Below, piece after piece: positions 23,730 to 34,966 of a stretch of DNA of 64,000 nucleotides. The stretch is from Coptis chinensis. Taxonomy: Eukaryota; Streptophyta; Magnoliopsida; Ranunculales; Ranunculaceae. The translations under genes and the position numbers were made by a program. Under the pieces are notes generated by a model, which saw nothing but the letters and a program-made list of their open reading frames with translations, was not told where the DNA came from and made no database searches. The stretch's first letter is position 1. Every line of letters begins with the position of its first letter. Location: assembly GCA_015680905.1 (NCBI GenBank), contig CM027381.1, positions 91,971,501-92,035,500 on the forward strand, read 5' to 3'.

Positions 23730-24420
23730 TCAGTGATTGGATAAGGAACTCCGATGGGAAGCTAAGTTTCTTGGGGTACACCAAAATTTTGCATGGTGTC
23801 ACAATTAATCGACATGTATTCGACCTTTACCCCTCCCACAGTTAGCTACTTAGCTAGATCGAGTTTGGAAATAAGCAGTTCGTTATTGTCAATATCATCA
23901 CCTCATAAAAGACATCAGACATCGGAATCTGATTCTGCCCTAAACAAACCATCCCCAGTACCGCAACCTTGGACAAAGAAGAGTCGTCTCTTCCGCCATC
24001 AAAGCATGCGTCAAGTCAGGAATTCTCTTATCTCGAAGTACCACCAACTCAGCAATGCTCTTACACTCAAGTAGTCATCAATGGTAACACCATGCATACT
24101 CCAGATGTTAATCTTTTTTCCCTTAATTATCTCCAGATGAATTTTGTGGTATTGTGGTTGGATCTCTCCATTAGTTGCTTGGAAACTACATAGAAAGTAT
24201 GTAGTTTTCTTGTTAATTATTCCATCTTAATTAAGCATGAGCTCTGGAAGTTGTTTAAAAATGTACCATTGTATTTGCTTTAGCCAAAAGGTTTACATTA
24301 AATTTCCTTTTGGTGCAGGTGTTAATGTTCTATGTGGAATGGGACTACTTTCAACGCCCTACACAATCAAAGAAGGAGGTTGGATGAGCTTATGGATACT
24401 ACTGATGTATCACCTATAAA
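23730..24420 (+). pseudogene. Decayed 5' part of an AVT1-like vacuolar amino-acid transporter
   Basis: The first exon encodes the serine-rich cytosolic N-terminus of the AVT1 group of the AAAP family: [20 protein letters not shown], with SSPHKRHQTSESDSALNKPS. After a frame change it continues with SSQEFSYLEVPPTQQCSYTQ and VVING up to a donor at 24084. The second exon, from a CAG acceptor at 24316-24318, gives VNVLCGMGLLSTPYTIKEGG and WMSLWILL, the first transmembrane helix, then stops at 24420. AVT1 proteins have about 10-11 membrane helices in some 450-550 residues, so only the first is left. The hAT MITE ends directly at its left border. No later exons were seen to the right. Confidence 0.85.
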
Positions 24421-27235
24421 CAACAGAGAATTCAGCCAAACACCCTCTTGTTACAGAATCTGTTGTTCAATGTTCAAAGCAGATTATTAAATCATAGAGT
24501 TAGCGTGACAACACAATCTAAGTTGAGTTCCGTTTAGTCTAATTCATATGATAAGCGGTTCAGTGTGATAACTGTTCAAAGTAGGAATCCGAAACAGAAC
24601 GAAGAACGGGATGATGGCTCCTACTAACCCTTAAGTCGAAACACTGTCTAAGGAGCCATGGGACCCTTGAGACATTCAAGACCATACAACCTGAAAGACG
24701 GACTATAGAATGTGTGAAGCTAACTCCTTCACCAGACCTGTCGCTCTGTAATTCATCTCTATCTCTCTCCCGCACATTCTTTATAGCTTGTTTTGTTAAT
24801 TTCTCAACTCTCTTCTCTGGCAGAATCCACCTACTTTCAATGGAGAAAGACATAGGCGGACTTCAAAGGGTTCTCTTTGATCTCTTCATCCTCGTATTTT
24901 AAGAATTTGGTTTAGTAGTTTTTAGGAATTTTATTTTATTAGGATTCGTTTGAAAGGCTGGAAGGGTTTTTTTAATAGATTTGTTTGTACATGTGTTCTG
25001 ATATTTGAGGAGGACCAAATAAATAAATAATAAAAGAATGAGAAAGTAGCAAATTTAGGGAGGTCAAACTAATTTATAAAGTTGCCTGCTTCTTTTTAGG
25101 AGTGTATGAGAATGTATGGTTTGGAAAATAAAGACATAAGATGAGGAGAGAGGTAAAGTGCGAGCTTTTATAGACTGGGACGTCCGAGTTAAAAAATTTG
25201 CAAATTATGACTTTAGAACTAGAAAGGGACTTGACTTAAAGTGACGTCAAATTTTCACCTAATGAAAGATGATTTTGATCCCCCGATCCCAGTACCATTA
25301 ACGATATGTTTTCGTTGAATAAGTATGAATGGGACTGAAAAGGCAGAATGCGTTCGTCTTTGTTTTGCAAATGCTTAAACATTTTGATAATTTGATCGAG
25401 ATTACATTATCATAAGAAGTCTTCTTAATCATGGTCCAATCAAAAAACAAATGAGGGTCGTCGTCACACATTTTAACTGTGCTACACCATTAGGAAGGAA
25501 ATTTAGTACAATACAACATAGGCGATGTATAGTACATGTATCTCAGCCTTATAAACACGAGTGTAAATCGCGTTAGGAGAAGATCTCATTTCTCTCAGCT
25601 ACTTCACTTCACTGCACTAAAAGACTGAAAAAGTGATGATACCTGGATATGGAAGACTGAAAAAGTGATGATATCTCAGCCTTATAGATTATGGAAGACT
25701 GAAAAAGTGAGTAGTTGAATCCTACTTAAGAAAATCTTAGCCTACAAGAAAATGATGATACCTGGATAAACCTTTTTTTTTTCAATATCCATTCAAACCA
25801 GTGTGTGGAATGGATATATATAACAAAGTTTCACATGAGTTGCACATCTCTTCTCACTATTAACTCTTCTTCACTTGCTTTCTAACCTTCCCATTCATAC
25901 AGTGATACAGTGGCGGACCTAGAGCAAGGCTCTATCCCCCCACAACTTTTTCAAAAAAGGAAGATAATTGCAAACTCTTTACAAGGAAAGCCACTCTAAC
26001 GTAGATATTATTAGTCCTTTATTAAAGCTTATATTCTCCACGTACAGGTAACATTTCCTGCGAAAACAAATACCAACATACAGTTAAAAATGGTCTATAT
26101 ATACACAAATAACAACAAATATCAATGTCCAGCTACTGATAAAATAATAAGTAGATTAGTGTCACGTCAAACACAAACCTATCAAGCACGAACTAAAAAT
26201 CCAACAAGGTTGTTCATCATATTTTGTATGAACCGAACTTGTTCAACAATGTTTTAGTGCATCCAAGAAAGAGGTAGTGGAAGTGCAATTCCAGCATGAT
26301 TACTGCTCTCACAATAAAAAGGTCTTGAAATGAACTAATCATGAATCAAACGCACTTAGCTGTAGTCTGATATCAATTTACTTCAGAATATAATTCCATG
26401 GAAGCGCTGGTACACCAATTCAGTTGAACTATATATACGGATGGATCCATTTTAGTCAGCCCAATTTCCGTTTGATTGGGCCGGACCAAAATATGAATCC
26501 GTTCCATTCTACCCTTTTTCCATCATTTTTTTGGGTTACGTATTTGAGTGTTTTAGTTAAGGTCTGAAAATTATCGGAAAAAAAAAACAAAAAAGCAAAA
26601 AAAAAAACAAACAACAAACAACACTTTTGGTTGAGTTGGGGAATGGTAACTGGAGTTTCTCCGTTAGTAGGGTTGGGGAATGGTGGCTTTGAGGTGGGAG
26701 AAGCAGCTAAGAGAACATCGACAAAGAAGATGGAGAAGCATGAGAAAACTTGCAGGGCTAACCAACATCGTTTCATTCCGTTTAGTTTGATACTTTCGGT
26801 TTTTTAAAACAACAGTCTGTTGAGCTCCTCAAGAGACTTCAGAAAGTTATGACAGTAACGTTATGACAGCTGGTTCTAACGAGTTTATTTTTAGAATGAT
26901 AGAATTTGTTATTCAGAAAGGACTTGCTTATCATTATGAATAAAATTTCAACTTAAAAGAAAAGAAAAGAAAGAAAGAATAAGGAGGTCTGAAACTTTGA
27001 AATCGTTATCAGAAAGCTTTCTACACTTAATTTTTGGACATATGACTTGTAAGTTCCATTTAATGGTACACTATAAAGTACTTCTATAATTAAATTAGTT
27101 TATGCTAAATGACTAAATGTGCTTGATATGGTGGTGCACTGGTGCTACTGCCATAGCTCATAGGTTTCGTTGGTGCTTGATACTAGTACGTGCAGTAGTA
27201 CTAACTACCAGATTTTGGGTTTAATCTCACCACTG
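24421..27235. other. Intergenic stretch with repeat fragments
   Basis: A piece at 25165-25262 (GACGTCC, ...ATTATGACTTTAGAACTAG, AAAGTGACGTC) is nearly identical to the interior of the MITE fragment at 31206-31480. Three copies of GGAAGACTGAAAAAGTGA occur between 25620 and 25710. A hAT-like end stands at about 25912. No gene was recognised. Confidence 0.5.
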
Positions 27236-27241
27236 CATTCA

Positions 27242-27409
27242 TTCATTTTCTTGTTTCATATTTTTATTGGCTTCTTGATTGTGGTTCATGCAATTATTTT
27301 CTTCTTGGGCATTTCCACAAATCTGTTCATTTTCTTGTTTCATATTTTTATTGGCTTCTTGATTGTGGTTCATGCAATTATTTTCTTCTTGGGCATTTCC
27401 ACAAATACG
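27242..27409. repeat. Near-perfect 84-bp tandem duplication
   Basis: The 84-bp unit beginning TTCATTTTCTTGTTTCATAT occurs twice in direct succession with almost no difference. The unit length is a multiple of three, so a plus-strand ORF runs through both copies and repeats a 28-residue hydrophobic block (FHIFIGFLIVVHAIIFFLGI). The duplication must be recent. I do not think the ORF is a real gene. Confidence 0.9.
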
Positions 27410-28240
27410 CAATGAGCATATTCAACTTCTCCCCCACCTTGAATATATACCACTCAAATTTGTACTTATAAAATATGGTTATCCATGAACCCATTTTCTA
27501 TCACAAGAAATCGGTGTTCTTTTTTTAGTGTAACAAAGAATCTTCGCTGCTTTATTGGAAAAAGATAGTTCTTTTTCGAAGGATCTTGATTTAATAAAAA
27601 GGGTAGAATAGGAAACCAAAAATTTAAGGGGATAAAAATTAGATGGCAAATTACTTACAATTTCAGGAGTTTACCCATAACCGGATTGGATTGAGGGGGC
27701 TGAGGCCCATTTCTTGCTTTAGAAATAAACAGGGACGACACTCCAAGTGACGTCCGAATTTGTTTTTACTCAAACGTCTGTTCGAGTGTTGTCCGGGCTT
27801 TTTATTAGTTGATAGCGAGAGGGGGAATTCCTCACCCTCTCTATCAACTAATACTCTATTACCTACGGTATAACACCCCCATTGGAAAGAATTTTTTGAC
27901 ATTTGGGGTGTAAAATTTCCACTCTATACAGTTTACACCCCTAATAGAGATGCCCTTAAGAAAGGGCCATTCAAGATTACAGTTCTTCATAAATGTGAAC
28001 TTCGATGTGAAACCAATGTTTGAAAAAGTGTTTGAGCTGAGTCTCCAACTGAGTTACTATCAAAGGACATAATGGATATCCTGTCCACTGTGAATAACTC
28101 CTCCAGAATATTCACTAGTTCTTCCTCTATCGATCGTCTCTCGCAACTATCATTGACAACTTCACACGAATATTAAATATAGTGTTACACTGTTGCTAGA
28201 AAACTGAAGTGTCAATTAAAAAAAAGGTTAACGAGTATTA
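27410..28240. other. Intergenic stretch with a MITE end
   Basis: The segment 27900-27960 ends GGTGTAAAA...CTAATAGAGATGCCCTTA, the right end of a Harbinger-type MITE (GGGCATCTC ends) whose left end is not visible. An inverted pair around GAGAGGG/CCCTCTC at 27815-27850 forms a hairpin. Confidence 0.5.
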
Positions 28241-28242
28241 CC

Positions 28243-28474
28243 CCACTAGATGAGCCAAGATTTCTCCCTAGATGGGCAATTAGGGTCTTCCTTCAAATAC
28301 ACACAAAAAAAGACACTTTACATTTGCTCTGCTCCAAAAACCGGCTCAGATACTCTACTAGATGGGGAAATTAGGATCTCCCGAGTTGACGGTTTTTTTT
28401 GTGTGTATTTTGGGAAAGGAGAACCCAAATTTCCCTATCTATGGAGAAGGGAATCTAATTGGCTCATCTAGTGG
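28243..28474. mobile_element. Small palindromic TIR element, CACTA-like ends
   Basis: The ends are CCACTAGATGAGCCAA and its inverted copy TTGGCTCATCTAGTGG, with ACC on both outer sides. The inner parts also mirror each other imperfectly (TACACACAAAAAAA pairs with TTTTTTTTGTGTGTA), so the 232-bp element can fold into a long hairpin. The CACTA-like start and 3-bp duplication point to a CACTA-derived MITE, but assignment from ends alone is weak. Confidence 0.65.
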
Positions 28475-29320
28475 ACCCAACATTTTACATCAACAAATCC
28501 ATTTCTGTAAGCTATGCTATAACCGATCAGTTAAGTCTTCCTAGTGAAAGTAGTTGTTTGATGCTAAAAAATGAGAAAAATAATGTAAATCCCTTTTTCT
28601 TTTAGTTTGACTTGCATATTATCTCAACTAGGAAAGCATGGACACTCCACAGAGAGCATCTTCAATGGTATCCCTTTCGTACCACTGTTTCATTACAAAA
28701 ACTACAACTTTTGCAGTTCTAAAAAAGACTCGGCTTCATTGATGTACTTTCTCTGCTTTGAGTAAATTTGTTGAGGAGTTATCGTTGTCTGTATTGTAAA
28801 TCATATGGATCGTCATTCATGGATATTGCAGGAATCAATACGGATGGCAGTCAAAGGAGTATAATACGTACTGTTAGAGGAATATATGGTCGAAGGAATA
28901 CACATTATTATGGTTCATCTTTTTAGTTTGGAAGCAGGTCTAATGCGGTGTCCATTAGCATTTAACGGTTTAACTCCGGCCCACGGGATATTCCAAACTC
29001 AATGTTATATAAAAACAGCCAATTTCTTCATATTCCATCCTTTAAATGCTTTGTTTCCATTTGTTAGGACTTTAACAAGAAAGCAAGAGCAAGTCTTTGG
29101 ATGGGGAACAGGAACCGTGGAATTACCCAAAAATGTTTCTAAGCTTTGGTGAAAACATTCTCAACCGGATAGCTACTGTGGATGGACATAGAATCAAATT
29201 TAATAACCTTTCGCGGCCTGTTATTTGTATTTTTCACTAAGCCAAGGGATAAAAATCATCGTCCAGGCCAATCACATTTTGAATCTCAGAATCTCTTTTT
29301 TGACGTGTTTTTACCTTTTC
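28475..29320. other. Intergenic stretch, nothing recognised
   Basis: A GAGCATCTTCAATGGT motif at about 28655 resembles a Harbinger MITE end without a partner. Confidence 0.4.
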
Positions 29321-29329
29321 TGATTTACC

Positions 29330-30215
29330 TTGTAGCTTCACCTGCAACTCTTCTTGAATGTCCTGATTCTGGGAGTTTAGCATCAATATTTTCAGCAATA
29401 AACCTAGCTGCAATGTCAAAAGTACACACTCAGATAGGCAGTACGTACAAACATTCTAAAGAATATTTGCGAGGAATGGGAGTACGTGGATGCACAAACC
29501 ACTTTAGTTTCACACAGGGTGGAAGTTTCTGATAACTTTTCTATTGCAAGGAGTGATTCTGCTGCTGCTTTCTTCGAGATCAATGCTTGTATACCAATCC
29601 CCATATTATCAGATTTAACTTGCAGAAAGTGATCATGGAGTTGGTAAAACTGGCATTGAACACGCTTCACGTTTAAGTCCTTCTCTTATTGGTGCAATTT
29701 GCAGCATATCTCGAACGTGGAATTCAACTGGATAACATGGTTAGATAACACCAAATTGTATTCGTACGTCTAATTCGACTGATTTTTCCATTAATCTACA
29801 AACCAAATCTGCAAGATATTTTAACTCCTGGGTGACTCTCAACTCTTTGTAAATGTCTTGTTTTATGTTCAATTCAACTAGCACTCCTTCCAGACGAGCA
29901 GTTAGACTCTCCAGGCACAACTTGTTTTCTGCAACAGCTCCTTCTAAGTCTCTGATCCAAGACTCTATATGCCAAAACAAAGGTATATATAATTAAATAT
30001 GGGAAATATATCCCTGTTTTATTTCATTCATTCTCACTTGAAGAAAATATGAAACACAGCTACACGTAACAAAGAAATAAAACTAGTAAATACAGATTTT
30101 AAAAGAAGTACTAGTTCTCATTAATTAGTATAGTAAATAAGAATATCGTTATACCTTTCTTTTCTACACTACAATTTGCAATTTTGCAGTATTTCTCCTT
30201 CTTCCACATGCTTTC
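29330..30215 (-). pseudogene. Remnant of an unidentified coiled-coil gene, several exons
   Basis: Minus-strand segments look like successive exons of one protein. One at 30150-30215 encodes VFVQESMWKKEKYCKIANCS. The next, 29745-29965, has SWIRDLEGAVAENKLCLESL and ARLEGVLVELNIKQDIYKEL, which is heptad-like. The next, 29530-29670, has QLHDHFLQVKSDNMGIGIQA and SKKAAAESLLAIEKLSE. The last, about 29330-29415, reads AARFIAENIDAKLPESGHSR. Frame changes and stops separate them. The Leu/Glu/Lys content and spacing suggest coiled coils. I do not recognise the family, and the gene appears broken. Confidence 0.5.
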
Positions 30216-30259
30216 TTGAACAAAAACCACGAAAAACGCAAAGACCAAGTCAAGAACGT

Positions 30260-31610
30260 TATAGGAAACAAAAAAAAACCTTAAACCCCTAATGTTTTTT
30301 GCTTATTTATTTGGCTTTTTTAAGGAAGAACTATAGATGAAAGAGGAAACAAAGAAGAAGAAGGGAGAAAAGGATAGTTATGGACCAGAATTTAATAAGG
30401 TGAAGGATATATGCATGTATATAAACCATCAGTGGAGGAAAACAACAACAAGAATAATGACCATTAGACCAAGAAGCAAATTGAGAAAATTTGAAGGAAA
30501 TGAGGAAACTAAACATTACGTAAAACATTATTGTGATGAACAGTTTTTCTATGTTACTCAGAACCATGTTGTCGGACGAGAGAAATGAAGTTGAGAAGAG
30601 TGAGAGTTATATAGGTGAGTTTCTGATGAAGAAAAAGGGGTCCCACACGGTTAAACTTAAAACTACTTGAGTGTATGCCTCATGCTAACTTATCTACTAT
30701 GATCAGAAAATCAAAGATCAACTACTCCTAAATTATCACACTGATTCCATGGCCCAACCGTCCAACTCCTCAGTTACTAATCTTGATAGTCAAGTTTAAC
30801 GATTTGATATGAGAAAATTATTTTTATATTGTGTGTGGGACGGTAATTCCCGATCTTAGCTTGTCTAATGTGTCCCTGGACATTTGGTTAGTATTTGAGC
30901 CGCCTGTATATGTAAACTTCAATTTTACTCCTACTATTAATTAACTAGCTAGTAATTGTGCAATAGTACCTAAAAAGAGAAGATTCGGTTTTTTTTGGGA
31001 AAGATAAATTTTGAAGATTTGGATTGGATAGACTTGTCATGTGGAAATTATAATAGAGGAAGCAATAAAAGAAACAAAAACTACAACTAATTGGAAAGTC
31101 AAGAATTGGAAGGCAGCAATAAACTAAATAAGCAAACGCAGGTCCGAAAACTAATTGACACTTTACTTCATTAGCTGTTAAACTTTACAATATATCCAAT
31201 TCTTAAGGGCATCTCCAATTGGAGGGTGTAAAATTACACCTCTACGTAGGTACTATTAGGATTTTACAACTCTAATAAAGATATTATCAGTAAATAGCTA
31301 TAAATATCCACACTTTATACCTTAAATGGAAAAGTGTAAAAAAAATTGAATTTTAAACTCGAACGACACTTAAAATGACGTCTCTCTTTAATTTAAACTG
31401 GGACGTCCAAGTTAAAGTTTTTGCAAATTATGATTTTAGAACTAGAAAGGGACGTGACTTAAAGTGACATCTGAAATTTTTTTAGGCAAATGAGGCAGCT
31501 GGTAAGAGGGGCCTCAAATTTTCAGCCCAATGTTATTCTAGCTACTTCTTTTCTTTTTCTGTTATTAAGCCCAATAGAACATTGTTTATGTATAAGCCCA
31601 ATCTATCTTT
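30260..31610. other. Intergenic stretch with a truncated MITE
   Basis: From 31206 (CTTAAGGGCATCTCCAATTG) a Harbinger-type MITE end is followed by about 270 bp shared in part with 25165-25262. Its right end is missing. Nothing else was recognised. Confidence 0.5.
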
Positions 31611-31623
31611 AAACTTCTTTCAA

Positions 31624-31964
31624 GTTCAACTGACAAATACTAGAGGTGGAGACTGATTGTAAATCAGCTAGCAACTTTTTGCAAATAAAGAAGACAACAG
31701 GAAATATATCTTGGACTTCACAGCTGATACTGACGGATGTTTTGTATATATTATCTATTTTAAATTGTGTTTGTATTAAATGGATTAGTCGTACAGGAAA
31801 CTATGCTGCTCATACCTTAGCTAAACAGGGGCGATCTTTACCTATTACTACATAATGGATTAATTACCCACCATCATGGCTTGGGAACATTCTGGATATA
31901 AGAAAAGATTTATTGTAAATTTTGCTTCTTAATCTCTATATATAATATAATGATTACCAAAAAA
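31624..31964 (+). mobile_element. 5'-truncated L1-type LINE tail (RNase H end)
   Basis: The plus strand encodes ETDCKSASNFLQIKKTTGNI and later CIKWISRTGNYAAHTLAKQG. These are the last two motifs of the RNase H-like domain at the C-terminus of plant L1 LINE ORF2 (D-x-x-S and the N-x-A-A-H-x-L-A helix). A short 3' UTR and an A tail follow at about 31959-31967. The flanks carry a 13-bp duplication AAACTTCTTTCAA (31611-31623 and 31965-31977), the right copy overlapping the A tail. Only about 340 bp inserted. A stop follows PITT, and the usual PPSWL end of the family is then read in another frame. Confidence 0.85.
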
Positions 31965-31977
31965 AAACTTCTTTCAA

Positions 31978-32865
31978 CTTTCAACGCTAATTTACTTAGT
32001 AATTGGTCAGTTAATGATGAGTCATTAACACTCATTGATTATAACCCTTTAATATTCACTTATAACCCTTATTTATCTCGATACATAATGTTATAATGTT
32101 ATAATGTTATATAGACTTATAAAATATTAACATTGAAAATAAAAAATTACATTGTTTTGTTTGTTTTAAGTGAAAATTTTATTGATAATGATAATGAGTT
32201 TTACAAATAATTATGACAAACGTGCAACAAGCTGCGCTGCAAGTCCTTTATGAATTTGTGTTTTTTGTTTTTTTTGTTTTTTTTTGGGTTGAGGTCTGAT
32301 TAATTGAGAGTGAAAGAAAAGAGGGAAGCATCTGAGTTTGTTATGGGTGATTAGAATTATACGAACTAACTGATTGGGCTTTGGGTCTTTGGCTATTTGT
32401 TTTAGTCTCATCAACCCATCAAACATTCAAAAATACATTTATTTCTCTTTAATGGTTTTGGACTCAAAATAAATGATAAATGATAATATAAGGCCAAAAA
32501 GAGAAGTAAAAAAAAGTTGGTTTATTGGAATATTTTTTATTAGTTTTTTTTTATATTATTTTTTTTGTTGATTATATTCTTACTATAGTTGTGAAAATTT
32601 TGGGGGTGCGGTAGTGGAAGTTTACTAAACAAAAATTGGGGGTGCGAGTCTTTATAGTTTGAAGATTTTTTTAGGTAATTAGTTATATGGTAGTGGAGTT
32701 TTTCAAATCTTAGGGGTGCAACCGCCTCCACACGCACCCCCTATATCCATCTATGGTGACGAGCCAACAATTTGTTAATGATTCCATTGAGTGGTACCAA
32801 TTTTGTTATGAATATGGGAGTATAAAAAAAATGATAGAACAAAAAACCATTGTTTGATTTGAGAC
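31978..32865. other. Intergenic stretch, repeat-like
   Basis: The segment 32595-32750 has repeated GGGGGTGCG motifs and ends GCACCCCCTATATCCATC, which looks like a transposon end, but no partner end was found. No gene was recognised. Confidence 0.4.
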
Positions 32866-32869
32866 TTAC

Positions 32870-33190
32870 GTTGTGGAATATATAGCAAAGACATTCTGGC
32901 ATATGGCAGACGTTAGCGGCTTCACCCCATATTAGATAATAGAGACAAAGATAATACACTTGGCTGCTTTGCCAGAGTATTTCCTTTGCAGGTTTGGAAA
33001 TAGCTTCTTTGCTCACCCACAGAAATTGACTGCATGTAATAAAATATAGAGATTACCAATAACACCTCCCCAAGCCCTTAATATAGAGATTTTGTTTTAA
33101 AGAAACTTACAAGAATCCATGTTTGCACCTCAAGTAGTCGCACCATTGTTGGTAATTTCGAGGCTTTATGCAAAACAAATTCTCTGATGG
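32870..33190 (-). pseudogene. Two exons of a callose synthase (glucan synthase-like), isolated
   Basis: The minus-strand exon 33111-33190 encodes NYQQWCDYLRCKHGF and ends at a GT donor. The next, 32870-33029, starts after a GCAG acceptor and encodes QFLWVSKEAISKPAKEILWQ, then YYLCLYYLIWGEAANVCHMP and ECLCYIFHN before a GTAAGT donor. This is the FKS1-like N-terminal domain of plant callose synthases, where the usual sequence around it is LIWGEAANxRFMPECLCYIFH. The exons join in frame, but the rest of a roughly 1900-residue enzyme is absent on both sides, so this is an isolated gene piece. Confidence 0.85.
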
Positions 33191-33553
33191 GCCTTTCTAG
33201 AAGTTATCATCATCAAGCTATATAATAACAGCTAATATAAGGGCAGGATATTCACGACTCCCCTCATATCATCTTGCAAATGTTTTAAGGTTTTGAAAAA
33301 TCTTTTCATAACCCCATATATTTTTTTTGATAATAATAATAATAATAAAATGATTTATGGAGTTTTGAAATATCTTTTCAGCCATTAGACAATCATCAAT
33401 TTACTAATGTTTGCAAATAAAATTTGTGGAGTTATATTATAATAACTACTACTATAATATTCAATTGAGTTTTAATTTATTATAGATACGAACATTTTGC
33501 AATCATCAATTTATAATTTTTTTTCCCCATTTTAGATTTCTTTTGGGATTATT

Positions 33554-33591
<38 letters not shown>

Positions 33592-33862
33592 TATATATAA
33601 CATATCATTATTTCGAAAAATCAACAGAAATCCATTAATATTTTCAAGGTCAGTTTGGTTTATACCTGATTACCTGGTCATCAACTATTTGTGATGTTTC
33701 ATTGAAACTAATCCACATACTTTCTTGGAAAAAAAATCCATCAGTCACTAAGAACAAAAAATACAAAACAGAACAAAAAGCTTACAACTTTTTTTTTTGA
33801 ATGACTAATTGGGAGGGAAAAAGAAAAGACAGTTAAAAGGAGAATTTGACATGTAGTTCTCA
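33191..33862. other. AT-rich spacer with a poly-T tract
   Basis: Contains a poly-T run of about 36 nt (33555-33590) and an (ATA)n patch near 33335. No gene was recognised. Confidence 0.6.
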
Positions 33863-33872
33863 AAAGATAAAA

Positions 33873-34673
33873 GGGATGGTTATATGAACTCCACCTTATA
33901 GCGACTCCAAAGTTACTCCACTCATAAAAATGAACTTACAAAATGAACTGAGGACTAATTTTTTGTGGATGTGTACATCTCATGATGGAGAACACCCCAA
34001 AAAAAATCAGCTCAATTGAATATGTCTAACCTTGTCAAAAATTGTATCGAAATTAAAAAAACGGGACCAGTTGGATAATTTCATAACTTTCTAAATGATT
34101 TTTGATGAGGTTGTACATCTTCAAATGAGCTGATTTTTTGTGAGGATGATCTCTATTGTGTGGAAAACATCTCCACCAAAAATCAGCTTCTAATTCATTG
34201 AGTTAAGTGGTGGAGTTCGTTTTAGTGGAGTTCATATAACTAGGGCTGGAAATGGTGCGGGTTTTGACCCGAATCCGACCCGATCCAAACCCATTTCAAC
34301 GGGTTTGGACCTTAATAATGAGTCCGAATAAGAAAATGGGTCGGATATGGATTATCCATTTTTAATTCGGATTCAAATATGGTTTTACTCTAAATGGTTC
34401 GGATCCTCCTAGATCCGAATCCAAAATATAAAATTTTGTTAATATATCTTCCAAATAATAATAGGTCTCTCTTGTTTGTAACCGTGGGTGATTGAGAACT
34501 TGTGGTTCACAATCGGGTCGGGTCGGTCGGATCGATTATCCCATTTAAATGGTTCGGATATGGTATGCCATTTTGGATCCATTCGGGTCATGGATCCGGA
34601 TCTGGTTTTGTATTGAAAAAACGGGCATGGGACCGAACCCGCTCCATTTCCAGCCCTACATATAACCATCCCC
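33873..34673. mobile_element. Mutator-like MITE, interrupted by a hAT MITE
   Basis: The left end GGGATGGTTATATGAACTCC is mirrored at the right end, where GTGGAGTTCATATAAC and CCATCCC are separated by a 418-bp hAT insertion. Both sides are flanked by AAAGATAAAA (33863-33872 and 34674-34683), a 9-10-bp duplication as made by Mutator-like transposases. No coding capacity is visible. The spliced-out length is about 375 bp. Confidence 0.75.
34241..34658. mobile_element. hAT-type MITE inserted in the right end of the Mutator-like MITE
   Basis: Ends TAGGGCTGGAAATGG (left) and the same sequence read inward from the right. An exact 8-bp duplication CATATAAC lies at 34233-34240 and 34659-34666. The same family occurs at 53714-54033, again with a perfect duplication. 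The interior is full of short GGTTCGGAT / ATCCGAAC words in both orientations. Confidence 0.9.
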
Positions 34674-34877
34674 AAAGATAAAATTAAAAATGTAAAAAGT
34701 GACATAAAATAATTAGAGGTGGGAAACAAAAACACAGCGAAAATTAATTATATGCATTGAAAACTGGAAAAAAATGATTATGACGACATAAAATCGTTCA
34801 AGGTTATTCATATTGGCGAAGAGTTTGAATTGAAAACACTAAAATGACATGGATTTTCAAAGCTGTAACATTAGTGG

Positions 34878-34883
34878 CACGTG
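34878..34883. promoter_or_regulatory. G-box (CACGTG) upstream of the F-box/kelch gene
   Basis: GGCACGTGTC, a G-box/ABRE-like core, lies about 85 bp upstream of the chosen start codon. Such cores bind bZIP and bHLH factors. Use in this promoter is inferred from position only. Confidence 0.45.
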
Positions 34884-34966
34884 TCTGATAAGTAGTAGGA
34901 GTATTGGTGCTTGTTAGAAGAGAAATAACAAGAACGAAGCGGCTTATTATTAAAGTTGGTAAACAA

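Noticed and set aside
27170-27415. 81-codon ORF with hydrophobic repeats as a small membrane protein
   Set aside because: The repeat is simply an 84-bp DNA duplication in T-rich sequence. No start context or homology was seen.
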